DNA of 64,000 nucleotides from Serratia odorifera. Lineage in GTDB: Bacteria; Pseudomonadota; Gammaproteobacteria; Enterobacterales; Enterobacteriaceae. Location: positions 2,480,001 to 2,544,000 of the forward strand of contig NZ_LR134117.1 in assembly GCF_900635445.1 (NCBI RefSeq). Reading direction: 5' to 3'. The stretch's first letter is position 1, and the number at the start of each line of letters is the position of its first letter. The position numbers and the translations under genes are program-made. The notes below the pieces were generated by a model. That model had not been told where the DNA came from and did not search any database. It was given only the letters and a program-made list of their open reading frames with translations. Below are positions 18,400-27,807 of the stretch, piece after piece.

Positions 18400-18593
18400 G
18401 ATACAGCCTCGGTAGTCGGTGGGTTTAAAGCAGGATGATTGTAGATCACTCAACGGCAGATTTCGACGTTTGCGCTTTGTTACACGCCAACACAGTTTTA
18501 TTTTAGCGTACACGTGTACACTGGAATTATTCTCAGCTAAGCTGCGTTGTGGAAATTTCGAGCAAGAATACCGGTTTTGAGGGTTTGGTGGTT

Positions 18594-19268
18594 ATGGGAA
18601 AAGCGGGTGGAATTAAAGCCAGGGCCGACAAGTTGGCCAATGCGGCTTATCCGTGGGCGGAAGAGATCGCCAACAGTATCAGTCATGGGATTGGGTTGAT
18701 TTTCGGCATTGTCGGTTTGGTGCTGCTGCTGGTGCAGGCGGTGGATACCGGCGCCGGGGCCACCGCCATCGCCAGTTACAGCCTGTACGGCGGCAGCATG
18801 ATCCTGCTGTATCTGGCTTCTACGCTTTATCATGCCATTCCGCATCAAAAGGCCAAATACTGGCTGAAAAAGTTTGATCATTGTGCCATCTATCTGTTGA
18901 TCGCCGGCACCTATACGCCATTTTTACTGGTCGGGCTGGATTCGCCGCTGGCACGCGGCTTGATGGCGGTGATCTGGGGGATGGCGCTGTTTGGCGTGAT
19001 CTTCAAGCTGGCATTTGCCCACCGTTTCGAGGCGCTGTCGTTGGTGACCTATCTGACCATGGGCTGGCTGTCGCTGATCGTGATCTATCAACTGGCTACG
19101 CGACTGGATATCGGCGGCGTTACGCTGCTGGCCGTCGGCGGAGTCGTGTATAGCCTGGGGGTAATTTTTTATGCCTCCAAGCGTTGGCGTTTCGGCCATG
19201 CCATCTGGCACGCTTTTGTACTGGGCGGCAGCGTGTGCCATTTTATGGCGATTTATCTGTACGTCTGA
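18594..19268 (+). CDS. trhA: Hemolysin III / PAQR family membrane protein TrhA
   Basis: The 224-residue inner-membrane protein has seven predicted helices. Family residues seen are EEIANSISHGIGL (helix 1), STLYHAIPH (conserved S and H), HCAIYLLIAGTYTPF (D/H motif) and the final GHAIWHAFVLGGSVCHFMAIYLYV, with three His for metal. E. coli YqfA/TrhA helps keep membrane energetics in balance. The frame opens at a GTG (18549), but ATG 18594 with GGTGG upstream matches the family N-terminus better. Confidence 0.9.
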   Translation: MGKAGGIKARADKLANAAYPWAEEIANSISHGIGLIFGIVGLVLLLVQAVDTGAGATAIASYSLYGGSMILLYLASTLYHAIPHQKAKYWLKKFDHCAIYLLIAGTYTPFLLVGLDSPLARGLMAVIWGMALFGVIFKLAFAHRFEALSLVTYLTMGWLSLIVIYQLATRLDIGGVTLLAVGGVVYSLGVIFYASKRWRFGHAIWHAFVLGGSVCHFMAIYLYV

Positions 19269-19421
19269 TAGCCGAACGTTAAATCCATATTGAATAAGCG
19301 TTTCTTTTGCGTTAGAAAGAAGCGCTTGTTTCTTTCGGGTATCCAACAAGTTCCTTTCGTCTTCCTGAGCCCGCAATACGCATCCTCCGATGCTCTTTGT
19401 TTTCTTTCAGGACTTATCATT

Positions 19422-19922
19422 ATGATCATTCGCTTATCCAAAGCGCTGCTAGTCTGCGCCATTGCCTTGTTCGCCTCATTGGTCGCCTTCGGTAACATCA
19501 CCGATTACGGCTCTAACTTTGCCTTTGTTCACCACGTATTTATGATGGATACCCTTTTCCCTGACGCCACCATTCGCTATCGCGCCATTGATACCCCGTG
19601 GATGCACCATGCCGGCTATATCGGCATCATTGCGCTGGAAACCTTAACGGCGCTGTTGTGCTGGATTGGCGGGGTGCGTTTGTTGCGTGCGCTCAGGCTG
19701 CCGGCGGCGGCGTTTAATCATCGTAAGGCGTGGGCGGTAGCCGGCCTGACGTTAGGGTTCCTGACCTGGCAGGTGGGGTTTATGTCGATCGGCGGCGAAT
19801 GGTTCGGCATGTGGATGTCAAAACAGTGGAACGGAGTGCCTGACGCCTTCCGTTTCTTTGTGACCATCCTGTTGGTGCTGATTTATCTGGTGCAGCGTGA
19901 CGACGAGCTTCAGCAGCAGTAA
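19422..19922 (+). CDS. DUF2165 family small integral membrane protein
   Basis: The 166-residue protein has four predicted membrane helices (about 7-24, 68-86, 107-125 and 143-159). The conserved DUF2165 features are NITDYGSNFAFVHHVFMMDT and WMHHAGYIGIIALE, with paired His. No function is known for the family. The frame is open upstream to 19290, but the short helix-forming start at 19422 gives the usual length. A bidirectional terminator separates it from ygfZ. Confidence 0.85.
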   Translation: MIIRLSKALLVCAIALFASLVAFGNITDYGSNFAFVHHVFMMDTLFPDATIRYRAIDTPWMHHAGYIGIIALETLTALLCWIGGVRLLRALRLPAAAFNHRKAWAVAGLTLGFLTWQVGFMSIGGEWFGMWMSKQWNGVPDAFRFFVTILLVLIYLVQRDDELQQQ

Positions 19923-19940
19923 ATCACAGAGGCTGGAATA

Positions 19941-19968
19941 AAAAAAGGCGCAACCCGTTGCGCCTTTG
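19941..19968. terminator. Bidirectional terminator, DUF2165 gene / ygfZ
   Basis: Stem GGCGCAAC / GTTGCGCC lies between an A7 run and a T run, with convergent stop codons on both sides. Confidence 0.88.
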
Positions 19969-19976
19969 CTGTCGAA

Positions 19977-20966
19977 TTATTCTTCGGTTAGCGAGTACGG
20001 CAGCGGCATGATGCCGAGTTCGCCGCCAACGTCCTCACGCAGCCGCAGCTTGCTGTCCGCTGCCAGATCGTTATTCAACACCGCCTGCACCCAGATGGTG
20101 CCGTCGGCCAACTGGCTGGCAGCCAGCACGGTGCCGGTGCGGCGCCAGTTGTCCCCCAGTTGCAGTTCCAAATCGTCCGAGGCGGCGGGCACCCGACTGC
20201 CTTTCCCTGCCAGCCAATACATGGCGCGCTTGTTGGCGCCGCGGAACTTGGCGCGCGCCACCATTTCCTGCCCGGTATAACAGCCTTTGCTAAAGCTGAT
20301 GCCGCCCAGTGCCTGCAGGTTGGTGGCCTGCGGAATCAGTTGCGCGCTGTTTGGCGCGTCGATAATCGGGTAGCCAGCTTCAATGTCCAGCGTCAGCCAC
20401 TGCTGGCTGTCGTTCAATTGCGCCTGCTCTTGCAGTTTTGCGCAAAGCTGTTCGGCGATTGCGGCCGTGGTGACCAGCAGAAAGCGTTCCGCCGGCAGGC
20501 TGAAGTGCAGCAGGGTGGTATCGCCGTCCTGCGCCACGGGATGCGCCGCGTCCGGTAATTGGCCGAACACGCCCGCCAGCGCCGCACGCGCCTGGAAACC
20601 GGCGACGCCCAGCAGTACCGCGTCGTTATCCGCGCTAAAGGTCACCTTGGAAAATACCGCGTACTTTTTGATTTCCGCCAGTTGGTTGTCTGCCAGACTA
20701 CGGCGCTCCAGATAGGCGAAGCCTTCGCCACGCCGGAACAGCCGCAGATTGCTCCACATTTTACCTTTGGCATCGCAATGGCCGCACAGCACGTGCTGGT
20801 CAGCCGCCAGTTGGTCGAGGTCGGCGGTGACCTGACCCTGGAGGTATTTCACCGTGTCCGGGCCGTTCAGCGTCACCAGCGCCCAGTCTTCCAGCGATAT
20901 CAGCGTAAGCGGCAGGTGAGACGAAGCGGAGGGTTGACGGGGTAGAAAAGGAATATTGAACGCCAT
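19977..20966 (-). CDS. ygfZ: tRNA-modifying / Fe-S cluster maintenance protein YgfZ
   Basis: The 329-residue cytoplasmic protein is a folate-binding relative of GcvT that supports assembly or repair of some Fe-S enzymes such as MiaB. The diagnostic motif K-G-C-Y-T-G-Q-E is present (FSKGCYTGQEMVARAKFRG), including the essential Cys. The start ATG at 20966 follows a purine-rich stretch. The longer frame to 21104 is not family sequence. It is divergent from sdhE, the E. coli arrangement. Length matches E. coli (326). Confidence 0.95.
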   Translation of the reverse strand: MAFNIPFLPRQPSASSHLPLTLISLEDWALVTLNGPDTVKYLQGQVTADLDQLAADQHVLCGHCDAKGKMWSNLRLFRRGEGFAYLERRSLADNQLAEIKKYAVFSKVTFSADNDAVLLGVAGFQARAALAGVFGQLPDAAHPVAQDGDTTLLHFSLPAERFLLVTTAAIAEQLCAKLQEQAQLNDSQQWLTLDIEAGYPIIDAPNSAQLIPQATNLQALGGISFSKGCYTGQEMVARAKFRGANKRAMYWLAGKGSRVPAASDDLELQLGDNWRRTGTVLAASQLADGTIWVQAVLNNDLAADSKLRLREDVGGELGIMPLPYSLTEE

Positions 20967-21288
20967 AGTAAGATCCTGATTAACGTTAAGCTTACCGAAA
21001 GGAGTATGCCCACCATGGTAAAAGAGGCGACCGGCTTTGCAAACAGTTATTGCCTGGTAGCGCTTTTTTTGACATTTAGCGCTTAATTGCGTTTTCCGCA
21101 GCAAACGTTCTTCCCGGCGAGTATGTCAAATTGTTACTCTATACGCTTACGGCTGACATTACCCTGACAAACTAATTGTTAACCGACGGAATTATATCGA
21201 GCAAGCGTTGCCATACAGTGTAACAGGTGAACCCTATACTGGCATTGCCACGCCGAAGCCACGCAGAACAGAGGTTAGTCATTACAAC
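20967..21288. other. Divergent intergenic region ygfZ / sdhE
   Basis: About 322 bp with no gene, holding promoters in both directions. An AT-rich segment (GTCAAATTGTTACTCTATACGC near 21124) could give a rightward -10/-35 pair. No repeat or stable hairpin was recognised. Confidence 0.45.
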
Positions 21289-21555
21289 ATGGATATCAAT
21301 AACAAAGCACGTATTCACTGGGCTTGCCGCCGCGGCATGCGCGAACTGGATATCTCGATCATGCCGTTTTTCGAATATGAGTACGATTCGTTGAGCGATA
21401 AAGACAAGGCGCTGTTTATTCGCCTGCTGGAATGTGACGATCCAGATTTATTTAACTGGCTGATGAATCATGGCGCTCCGCAGGATGACGAACTGCAGAG
21501 AATGGTGACCTTGATCCAGACGCGAAATAAAGACCGTGGCCCAGTGGCGATGTAA
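21289..21555 (+). CDS. sdhE: FAD assembly factor SdhE
   Basis: The 88-residue cytoplasmic protein promotes covalent flavinylation of succinate dehydrogenase SdhA and fumarate reductase FrdA. The essential RGMRE motif is at residues 15-19 (WACRRGMRELD). The helical bundle length fits the family (88). The GTG start of cptA overlaps its end by 20 nt, so the two are co-translated, as described for the sdhE-ygfX operon in Serratia. Confidence 0.96.
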   Translation: MDINNKARIHWACRRGMRELDISIMPFFEYEYDSLSDKDKALFIRLLECDDPDLFNWLMNHGAPQDDELQRMVTLIQTRNKDRGPVAM

Positions 21556-21961
21556 TGTCCGTATCTCCTGGCGCACCCAAATCGTTTCGCTGTTGGCGCA
21601 CGGCGCGCTGATACTGCTGATCCTGATTTCGCCGTGGCCCGAAGGTTACGGCCCGCTATGGCTGGTGCTGCTGACGCTGGTGGTGTTTGAATGCATCCGC
21701 AGCCAAAAGCGCATTGCCACGCGCCAGGGAGAGCTGCGGGTGCTGAGTGCGCCGCGGCATGTGGTGTGGGACGGCCAGGAATGGCGGGTTATCGGCCGGC
21801 CATGGATGCCGCGCTTCGGTATTCTGTTCACGCTGGAACCGCTTGACGGGCAAAAACGACGTCGGCTGTGGCTGGCGTCCGACTGCATGAGCAAAGCGGA
21901 CTGGCGGCAACTGCGCCAGCGGTTGTCGTTCCCGCCGGAGGATGATAGCGAGGCGCCGTGA
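21536..21961 (+). CDS. cptA: Membrane protein YgfX/CptA, partner of SdhE
   Basis: The 141-residue protein has two membrane helices (about 16-32 and 39-52) and a C-terminal cytoplasmic domain with KRRRLWLASDCMSKADWRQLRQRL. The GTG start at 21536 gives MAQWRCNVRISWRTQ, which lines up with the E. coli YgfX N-terminus and overlaps sdhE. YgfX was reported as a toxin-like inhibitor of FtsZ/MreB and as an SdhE-interacting protein; which role holds here is not decided by sequence. The stop overlaps the creB ATG (TGATG). Confidence 0.9.
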   Translation: MAQWRCNVRISWRTQIVSLLAHGALILLILISPWPEGYGPLWLVLLTLVVFECIRSQKRIATRQGELRVLSAPRHVVWDGQEWRVIGRPWMPRFGILFTLEPLDGQKRRRLWLASDCMSKADWRQLRQRLSFPPEDDSEAP

Positions 21962-22656
21962 TGAAACCGCCGATCTGGCTGGTAGAAGATGAACCCAGCA
22001 TTGCCGATACGCTGGTTTACACGCTGGAAAGCGAAGGGTTCCAGGTGCGTTGGTTCGAACGCGGAGAACCGGCGCTGCAGGCGTTGGCGCAGGGGGAACC
22101 GGCGCTGATCATCCTTGACGTCGGCTTGCCCGATATTAACGGCTTTGAGCTTTGCCGCCGCTTGCTGGCGCAGTCGGCTGACTTGCCGATCCTGTTTTTA
22201 ACCGCACGCAGCGACGAGATCGACCGGCTGCTCGGGCTGGAGATCGGCGCAGATGATTACGTTGCCAAACCGTTTTCGCCCCGTGAAGTCAGCGCCAGGG
22301 TGCGCACCATCCTGCGCCGATTACACAAGCAGCAACGCATAACGGCGTCGGCGACTCATCGCGTGGGCGAGCTGGTGCTCGATGAAGACGCCGCCACCGT
22401 GCATTATTACCAACGGCCGTTGGCGCTGACCCGTTACGAATACCTGTTGTTGAAAACCCTGCTGCTGGCGCCGGGGCGGGTATTTTCACGTCAACAGCTG
22501 ATGGAGGTGGTCTGGGCCCAGGCGGAAGACAGCCTTGAACGTACCGTCGATACCCACATCAAAACGTTGCGCGCCAAGCTGCGGGCGGTCAATGCCCACG
22601 CCTCGCCGATTCACACCCATCGCGGCCTGGGGTATAGCGTGGTTCGCCAGTCATGA
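21961..22656 (+). CDS. creB: Two-component response regulator CreB
   Basis: The 231-residue OmpR/PhoB-type regulator has a receiver domain (1-120) with acidic pair E9-D10, phospho-acceptor D53 (IILDVGLPD) and K near 103 (VAKPFSP). A winged helix follows (about 130-228; RTVDTHIKTLRAKLR). It binds the cre tag and activates creD and other genes. An upstream GTG at 21958 adds one residue. The end overlaps creC by four bases. Confidence 0.94.
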   Translation: MKPPIWLVEDEPSIADTLVYTLESEGFQVRWFERGEPALQALAQGEPALIILDVGLPDINGFELCRRLLAQSADLPILFLTARSDEIDRLLGLEIGADDYVAKPFSPREVSARVRTILRRLHKQQRITASATHRVGELVLDEDAATVHYYQRPLALTRYEYLLLKTLLLAPGRVFSRQQLMEVVWAQAEDSLERTVDTHIKTLRAKLRAVNAHASPIHTHRGLGYSVVRQS

Positions 22657-24092
22657 GAATCGGCCTGCGACTGCTGCTGGGATATTTCCTGATCGTCGCG
22701 GTGGCGGGCTACTTCGTGCTGAGCATTTTTGTACAGGAAGTCAAACCTGGCGTGCGGCGTGCGACCGAAAGCACGCTGGTTGATACCGCCAGCCTGTTGG
22801 CGCAGATAGCCCGCCAGGACATGCAACACGGCGAGGTGGCCAACGGTCGCTTGGCGCAGGCGTTCATTCGACTCAACCAGCAACCTATCGGCGCCAATAT
22901 TGCCGGCATCCGCAAAGATCGCAGCGAATATCACGTTTATCTTACCGACGCGCAGGGGCGAGTCATTTTCGACTCTGCCGGTCAGGCGCTGGGGCAGGAT
23001 TATTCGCGCTGGAACGACGTTTATCTGACGCTGCGTGGGCAATACGGCGCGCGCAGTAGCCGCAGTAACCCGGCGGATGAAAACAGCTCGGTGATGTACG
23101 TTGCCGCACCGGTGCGCGAAGGGCGCAAAATCATCGGCGTGCTGAGCGTCGGCAAGCCCAACAGCAGCATGACTCCGGTGATCAAGCGCAGCGAACGACG
23201 CATTCTGCTGGCGGGAGGCGTGCTGCTCGGTATCGCTTTACTGATTGGGTTGGGATTTGTCTGGTGGATTAACCGGTCGATAGGTCGCCTGGTGCATTAT
23301 GCCGACGGGGTGGCGCAGGGTGAAGTGGTCACGCTGCCGAACATTGGCACCCATGAACTGGCGCGATTGGCGCAGGCACTGGAAAGCATGCGTCTCAAAC
23401 TGGAGGGCAAAGCGTACATCGAACGGTATGTGCATACGCTGACGCACGAGTTGAAAAGCCCGCTGGCGGCGATCCGCGGCGCGGCGGAGCTGTTGCACGA
23501 GCAACCCCCTCCGGCCACGGCACGGCGTTTTCTGATCAATATTGAACAACAGAGCGCCCGTATCCAGCAATTGGTCGATAAGCTACTGGTACAGGCGCGG
23601 CTGGAAAGTCGGCTCGAGCTGGAGATGTCACCGCTGGCGATGGCCGATCTGCTGCGCCAGGTGGTGCAGGGCAAAGAAGCGCAGGCGACGCGACGTGGCG
23701 TACAGTTGCAGCTCATCGCCGCCGACGCCGCCACCCTGTATGGCGATGCGCTGTTGATCGAACAGGCGCTGACCAATCTGCTTGATAACGCACTGGACTT
23801 CACTCCGCCAGGCGGTACGGTTTATCTGCGGGGCGAACAGGGTGAGCAGGAGTACCGCATTACGGTCAGCGACAGCGGCAGCGGGATCCCCGACTACGCG
23901 CTGGATAAAGTCTTCGAGCGGTTTTATTCGCTGGCCCGCGCCGATAAACCCAAAAGCAGCGGCCTGGGGCTGAACTTTGTGCAGGAAGTGGCCCGTCTGC
24001 ACCGGGGCAGTATTCATCTGCACAACCGCCAACCGCACGGCGTCGAGGCGATCTTCAGCTTATCCTCCGGGCTTCACCGTCCCTTCACATAA
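22653..24092 (+). CDS. creC: Sensor histidine kinase CreC
   Basis: The 479-residue inner-membrane kinase has TM1 at about 4-26, a periplasmic sensor domain, TM2 at about 183-205 and a HAMP linker. The phospho-accepting H265 is in HTLTHELKSPLAA, followed by an ATPase domain with NLLDNALDF (N box), DSGSGIP (G1) and SSGLGLNFVQEV (G2). The start overlaps the creB stop (ATGA). Its last codons contain the cre tag that controls creD. Sensor of carbon/energy state and penicillin-binding-protein stress in relatives. Confidence 0.95.
   Translation: MRIGLRLLLGYFLIVAVAGYFVLSIFVQEVKPGVRRATESTLVDTASLLAQIARQDMQHGEVANGRLAQAFIRLNQQPIGANIAGIRKDRSEYHVYLTDAQGRVIFDSAGQALGQDYSRWNDVYLTLRGQYGARSSRSNPADENSSVMYVAAPVREGRKIIGVLSVGKPNSSMTPVIKRSERRILLAGGVLLGIALLIGLGFVWWINRSIGRLVHYADGVAQGEVVTLPNIGTHELARLAQALESMRLKLEGKAYIERYVHTLTHELKSPLAAIRGAAELLHEQPPPATARRFLINIEQQSARIQQLVDKLLVQARLESRLELEMSPLAMADLLRQVVQGKEAQATRRGVQLQLIAADAATLYGDALLIEQALTNLLDNALDFTPPGGTVYLRGEQGEQEYRITVSDSGSGIPDYALDKVFERFYSLARADKPKSSGLGLNFVQEVARLHRGSIHLHNRQPHGVEAIFSLSSGLHRPFT
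24073..24088 (+). promoter_or_regulatory. CreB box (cre tag) for creD
   Basis: TTCAC-CGTCCC-TTCAC is an exact match to the published consensus TTCAC(N6)TTCAC. It lies in the last codons of creC, 68 nt before the creD ATG. A further TTCAC is at 24105-24109. This indicates CreBC-dependent transcription of creD from inside creC. Confidence 0.85.
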
Positions 24093-24155
24093 CCACATTC
24101 TGTCTTCACCTACGGGTTTTAACATGGCGCCATGGCTAATCAGGAGCGCATAACC

Positions 24156-25485
24156 ATGTTGAAATCAGTGTTGTTTTGGAAAATGGTAACGTTGTTGGGA
24201 TTGATGATTTTATTACTGATCCCGATTGCGGAATTGATGAGTGTAATACAGGAGCGCAGCGGCTATCGGCAAAGCGTGGTTGGCCAGGTGAGCGAAAGCA
24301 CCAGCCGGGCGCAACGCATACTGGGCCCGGTCATCGTCATCCCTTACACCGAGCGGCAAGAAAAAAAGGACCAGGCAGGGCAGGTCACGGTCGATACGCT
24401 GCGTCACTATCGCTATCTGCTGCCGGAAAGCTTGCAGGTGACCGGCAAGCCCAACGTCGAGGTGCGCAAGCTGGGCATTTACCAGACTCAGGTTTACCAG
24501 GGACCGCTGACCTTCAAGGCCCGCTTTGAGCCGTTGGATCTGGCCGAGCTGCAGCGTAGCAACGTCGTCGTTGGCCAACCCTTTTTACTGGTTTCACTGA
24601 GCGATTCACGCGGCATCAAGCGTATTTCTCCGTTAAGCGGCAACCAACCGGCGATATTTGAGCCGGGCACGCGCATCGCTGAACTGCCGCAGGGCATTCA
24701 TGCACCGTTGGCGTTGGCGGCGCTGCAAACCGAGGGGATCGACGCCGAATTCACCTTGACGCTGGCGGGAACCAGCAGCCTTTCACTGGTGCCGCTGGGG
24801 CGCAATAGCGAGCTCGCGTTGCACAGCAACTGGCCGCATCCCAACTTTCTTGGCAATTTCCTGCCGGATGAACGCAAGGTCACGGCTGAAGGGTTTAACG
24901 CCCGTTGGCGCAGCACCTGGTTTGCCAACAATATCAACAGCGCCTTTATCGACCAGGACGGTATAGTCAAGGCGGATAAACTGCCGAGCTTCAGCGTCAG
25001 CCTGATTGAACCGGTGGATCATTATCAACTGACCGAACGGGCGGTAAAATACGCGCTGCTGTTTATCGGTTTGACGTTTATGGCGTTCTTTTTGTTTGAA
25101 ACGCTGACCGGGCTGCGCGTTCACCCCATGCAATACCTGCTGGTGGGGGCGGCGCTGGTGCTGTTCTACCTGGTATTACTGGCGTTTTCCGAGCACCTGG
25201 GCTTTGACGCCGCCTATTGGCTGGCCAGTCTGGCATGCAGCGGGCTGATAGCTTTTTATCTGAGCGCGGCACTGCGTGGCAAACGTTGGGGGGGCGCTGT
25301 TTGCCGTCAGCCTGCTGGCGCTGTACGGCGTGCTGTACTTGCTGCTGCAATCCGAAGATAACGCCCTGGTGTTGGGGGCGAGCCTGCTGTTTGCGATACT
25401 GGCGGGCATCATGTTGCTGACGCGCAAACTGGACTGGTATCAGGTGGCGGATCCGGCGCGGTTAACCCGCAAGGAAGCGGACTGA
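24156..25485 (+). pseudogene. creD: Cell envelope integrity protein CreD, frameshifted (probable sequence error)
   Basis: CreD is an inner-membrane protein of the CreBC regulon linked to envelope integrity and beta-lactam response. The frame from ATG 24156 (AGGAG Shine-Dalgarno 24141-24145) has one N-terminal helix, a large periplasmic domain, and then a helix series that begins at about 295. At the seven-G run 25288-25294 the frame leaves the family and ends at 25361; the neighbouring frame continues with ALFAVSLLALYGVLY to 25485. Six Gs would give a 442-residue protein, close to E. coli CreD (450). The gene is broken as written; a homopolymer base-call error is the simplest reason. Confidence 0.9.
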
Positions 25486-25491
25486 CCTTTT

Positions 25492-25511
25492 GGGCGCGGC
25501 GTGCCGCGCCC
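25492..25511. terminator. GC-rich hairpin between creD and fldB
   Basis: A perfect 9-bp stem GGGCGCGGC / GCCGCGCCC with a 2-nt loop lies between convergent creD and fldB stops. The T run is poor on both sides, so function as a terminator is likely but not certain. Confidence 0.6.
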
Positions 25512-25525
25512 TGGTTGATTGCCGG

Positions 25526-26044
25526 TTACAGCAATGGCTCCATTTCCAGCAGGATCTGTTCGCACCATTGTTGCAGGCGATCTTCGCTCATATCGTATTG
25601 ATTGACGTCGTCCAGTGCCAGGCCGACAAAATGTTTGCCGTCGGCCGCCAGCGGTTTCGGGCTGGTAAACTCAAAGCCGTCGATTGGCCAGAAACCGATA
25701 AACTGCACGCCGCGCGGTTTGAGCTGGTCGTGCAGCATGCCTAGCGCATCGAGGAACCATTCGCCATAACCGAGTTGATCGCCCATGCCGTACATGGCGA
25801 CAATCTTGCCTTGCAGATCCAGTTCAGCCAACTGCGGCCAGATGGCTTCCCAGTCCTCCTGCAACTCGCCGAAATCCCAGGTGGGGATGCCGAGGATCAG
25901 CACGGAATAGTCTTCCATCAGTTTGGGTGAGACGTCTTTCAGGTTGTGCAGGTCGACCAGGTCTTCACCCAGAATCTCACGGATTTTTTCTGCCGCCATT
26001 TCGGTGTAGCAGGTGCTGGAGCCGTAAAACAGACCAATCTTCAT
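25526..26044 (-). CDS. fldB: Flavodoxin 2
   Basis: The 172-residue FMN electron carrier has the phosphate-binding loop FYGSSTCYTE (residues 5-14), the 50s loop GIPTWDFGELQEDW and the 90s loop MYGMGDQLGYGEWFLDA. Long-chain flavodoxin length fits (E. coli FldB 173). FldB is part of the SoxRS response in E. coli. It is divergent from xerD with 114 bp between starts, the E. coli arrangement. Confidence 0.94.
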   Translation of the reverse strand: MKIGLFYGSSTCYTEMAAEKIREILGEDLVDLHNLKDVSPKLMEDYSVLILGIPTWDFGELQEDWEAIWPQLAELDLQGKIVAMYGMGDQLGYGEWFLDALGMLHDQLKPRGVQFIGFWPIDGFEFTSPKPLAADGKHFVGLALDDVNQYDMSEDRLQQWCEQILLEMEPLL

Positions 26045-26158
26045 GTTTTAACCGTTATGTTGCCGTTGGTAGTGCGTGGAATGGCAACGAGTGTATCAGA
26101 TTTACGCTGGCTTAAGGCATAATGCCAACGGTGTAAACCGTAACAAAGAGAGGACCAG

Positions 26159-27058
26159 GTGCAACAACAGGCGAATGCGCTGATCGAGCAATTTTTGGAT
26201 GCACTGTGGCTTGAACGCAATCTGGCGGAAAATACGCTGGCCTCTTATCGGCTGGATTTACAGGCGTTGGTCAACTGGCTGGCGCAGCACAACAGCGACT
26301 TGCTACAGGCCGAGGCGCTGGATTTGCAGGCGTTTCTTGCCGAACGGGTAGAGGGCGGTTACAAGGCCAGCAGCTCCGCGCGCCTGTTGAGCGCCATGCG
26401 TCGCCTGTTCCAATACCTGTATCGCGAAAAAATGCGTGCCGACGATCCCACCGCGTTGCTGGCCTCGCCCAAACTGCCGCAGCGGCTGCCGAAGGATCTG
26501 AGCGAAGCGCAGATCGATGCGCTATTGCAGGCGCCGTGCGTCGATCAGCCACTGGAACTGCGCGACAAGGCGATGCTGGAAGTGCTGTACGCCACCGGGC
26601 TGCGGGTTTCCGAGCTGGTGGGGTTAAGCATCAGCGACGTCAGCCTGCGCCAGGGCGTGGTGCGGGTGATCGGCAAAGGCAACAAGGAACGGCTGGTGCC
26701 ATTGGGAGAGGAAGCCGTGTACTGGATCGAAAATTATCTGGAACATGGCCGCCCGTGGCTGGTCAATGGGCAGACGATCGACGTGCTGTTCCCCAGCCAG
26801 CGCTGTCAGCAAATGACGCGACAGACGTTCTGGCATCGTATCAAACACTATGCGATCCTAGCCGGCATCGACAGCGAACGATTATCGCCGCACGTGTTGC
26901 GGCACGCATTCGCCACCCATTTGCTGAACCATGGGGCCGATCTTCGTGTCGTACAGATGTTACTGGGACATAGCGATCTCTCTACCACACAAATTTATAC
27001 GCATGTAGCAACCGAACGACTGAAACAGCTACATCAACAGCATCACCCGCGCGCCTGA
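26159..27058 (+). CDS. xerD: Site-specific tyrosine recombinase XerD
   Basis: The 299-residue recombinase resolves chromosome dimers at dif together with XerC and FtsK. All catalytic residues are visible: R149 (GLRVSEL), K173 (GKGNKER), H245 and R248 (HVLRHAF), H271 (LGHSDLS) and nucleophile Y280 (QIYTHV). The start is GTG at 26159 behind AGAGGAC. First gene of the run xerD-dsbC-recJ, with 26 nt to dsbC and 6 nt between dsbC and recJ, as in E. coli. Confidence 0.96.
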   Translation: MQQQANALIEQFLDALWLERNLAENTLASYRLDLQALVNWLAQHNSDLLQAEALDLQAFLAERVEGGYKASSSARLLSAMRRLFQYLYREKMRADDPTALLASPKLPQRLPKDLSEAQIDALLQAPCVDQPLELRDKAMLEVLYATGLRVSELVGLSISDVSLRQGVVRVIGKGNKERLVPLGEEAVYWIENYLEHGRPWLVNGQTIDVLFPSQRCQQMTRQTFWHRIKHYAILAGIDSERLSPHVLRHAFATHLLNHGADLRVVQMLLGHSDLSTTQIYTHVATERLKQLHQQHHPRA

Positions 27059-27084
27059 CGCCCGGGTTCGAAAGGATTGGAACA

Positions 27085-27801
27085 ATGAAAAAAGGTTTAA
27101 TGCTGGTTTCTCTGCTGGTGGCCTCGGTGGCCGGCACGGCTCACGCCGATGACGCGTCAATCAAGAAAGCGCTGGTCAGCCTGGGCATTCAGCAGGCGGA
27201 CGTGCAGCCTTCTCCGGTCGCCGGTTTGAAAACCGTACTGACCGAAAGCGGCGTACTGTACGTGTCCGAAGACGGCAAGCATATCCTGCAGGGGCCGCTG
27301 TACGACGTCAGCGGCAAAGAGCCGGTCAACGTCACCAACCAGCTGTTGGGCACCCAACTGGCCGCCTTGAAGGATCAGATGATCGTCTACAAGGCGCCGA
27401 AGGAAAAACACGTGATCACCGTGTTTACCGACATCACCTGCGGCTACTGCCACAAACTGCACGAGCAGATGAAAGAGTACAACGATCTGGGCATTACCGT
27501 GCGCTACCTGGCATTCCCGCGTCAGGGGCTGAATTCCCAGGCCGAAAAAGACATGCAGTCGATCTGGTGTACCGCCGACAAGGCCAAGGCGTTTGACGCC
27601 GCGATGAAGGGCGACGCGGTTTCGCCGGCCACCTGCAAGACCGACATCAGCAAGCATTATGCGCTCGGCGTGCAGTTCGGTATTCAGGGGACGCCGGCCA
27701 TCATCCTGGAAAATGGCATGATGATCCCAGGCTATCAGGGGCCGAAGGAAATGGCCGCCATGCTGGACGCGCATCAGGCCGCAACCAAAGCCGGTGGTTA
27801 A
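27085..27801 (+). CDS. dsbC: Thiol:disulfide interchange protein DsbC
   Basis: The 238-residue periplasmic disulfide isomerase has a signal peptide at 1-21 (cut after TAHA), an N-terminal dimerisation domain (about 22-85), and a thioredoxin-like domain with the active site C119-G-Y-C122 in TDITCGYCHKLH. A structural Cys pair follows (IWCTAD and ATCKTD). DsbC corrects wrong disulfides in exported proteins and is kept reduced by DsbD. Many pilus proteins in this window contain such disulfides. Confidence 0.96.
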   Translation: MKKGLMLVSLLVASVAGTAHADDASIKKALVSLGIQQADVQPSPVAGLKTVLTESGVLYVSEDGKHILQGPLYDVSGKEPVNVTNQLLGTQLAALKDQMIVYKAPKEKHVITVFTDITCGYCHKLHEQMKEYNDLGITVRYLAFPRQGLNSQAEKDMQSIWCTADKAKAFDAAMKGDAVSPATCKTDISKHYALGVQFGIQGTPAIILENGMMIPGYQGPKEMAAMLDAHQAATKAGG

Positions 27802-27807
27802 TCGCCG

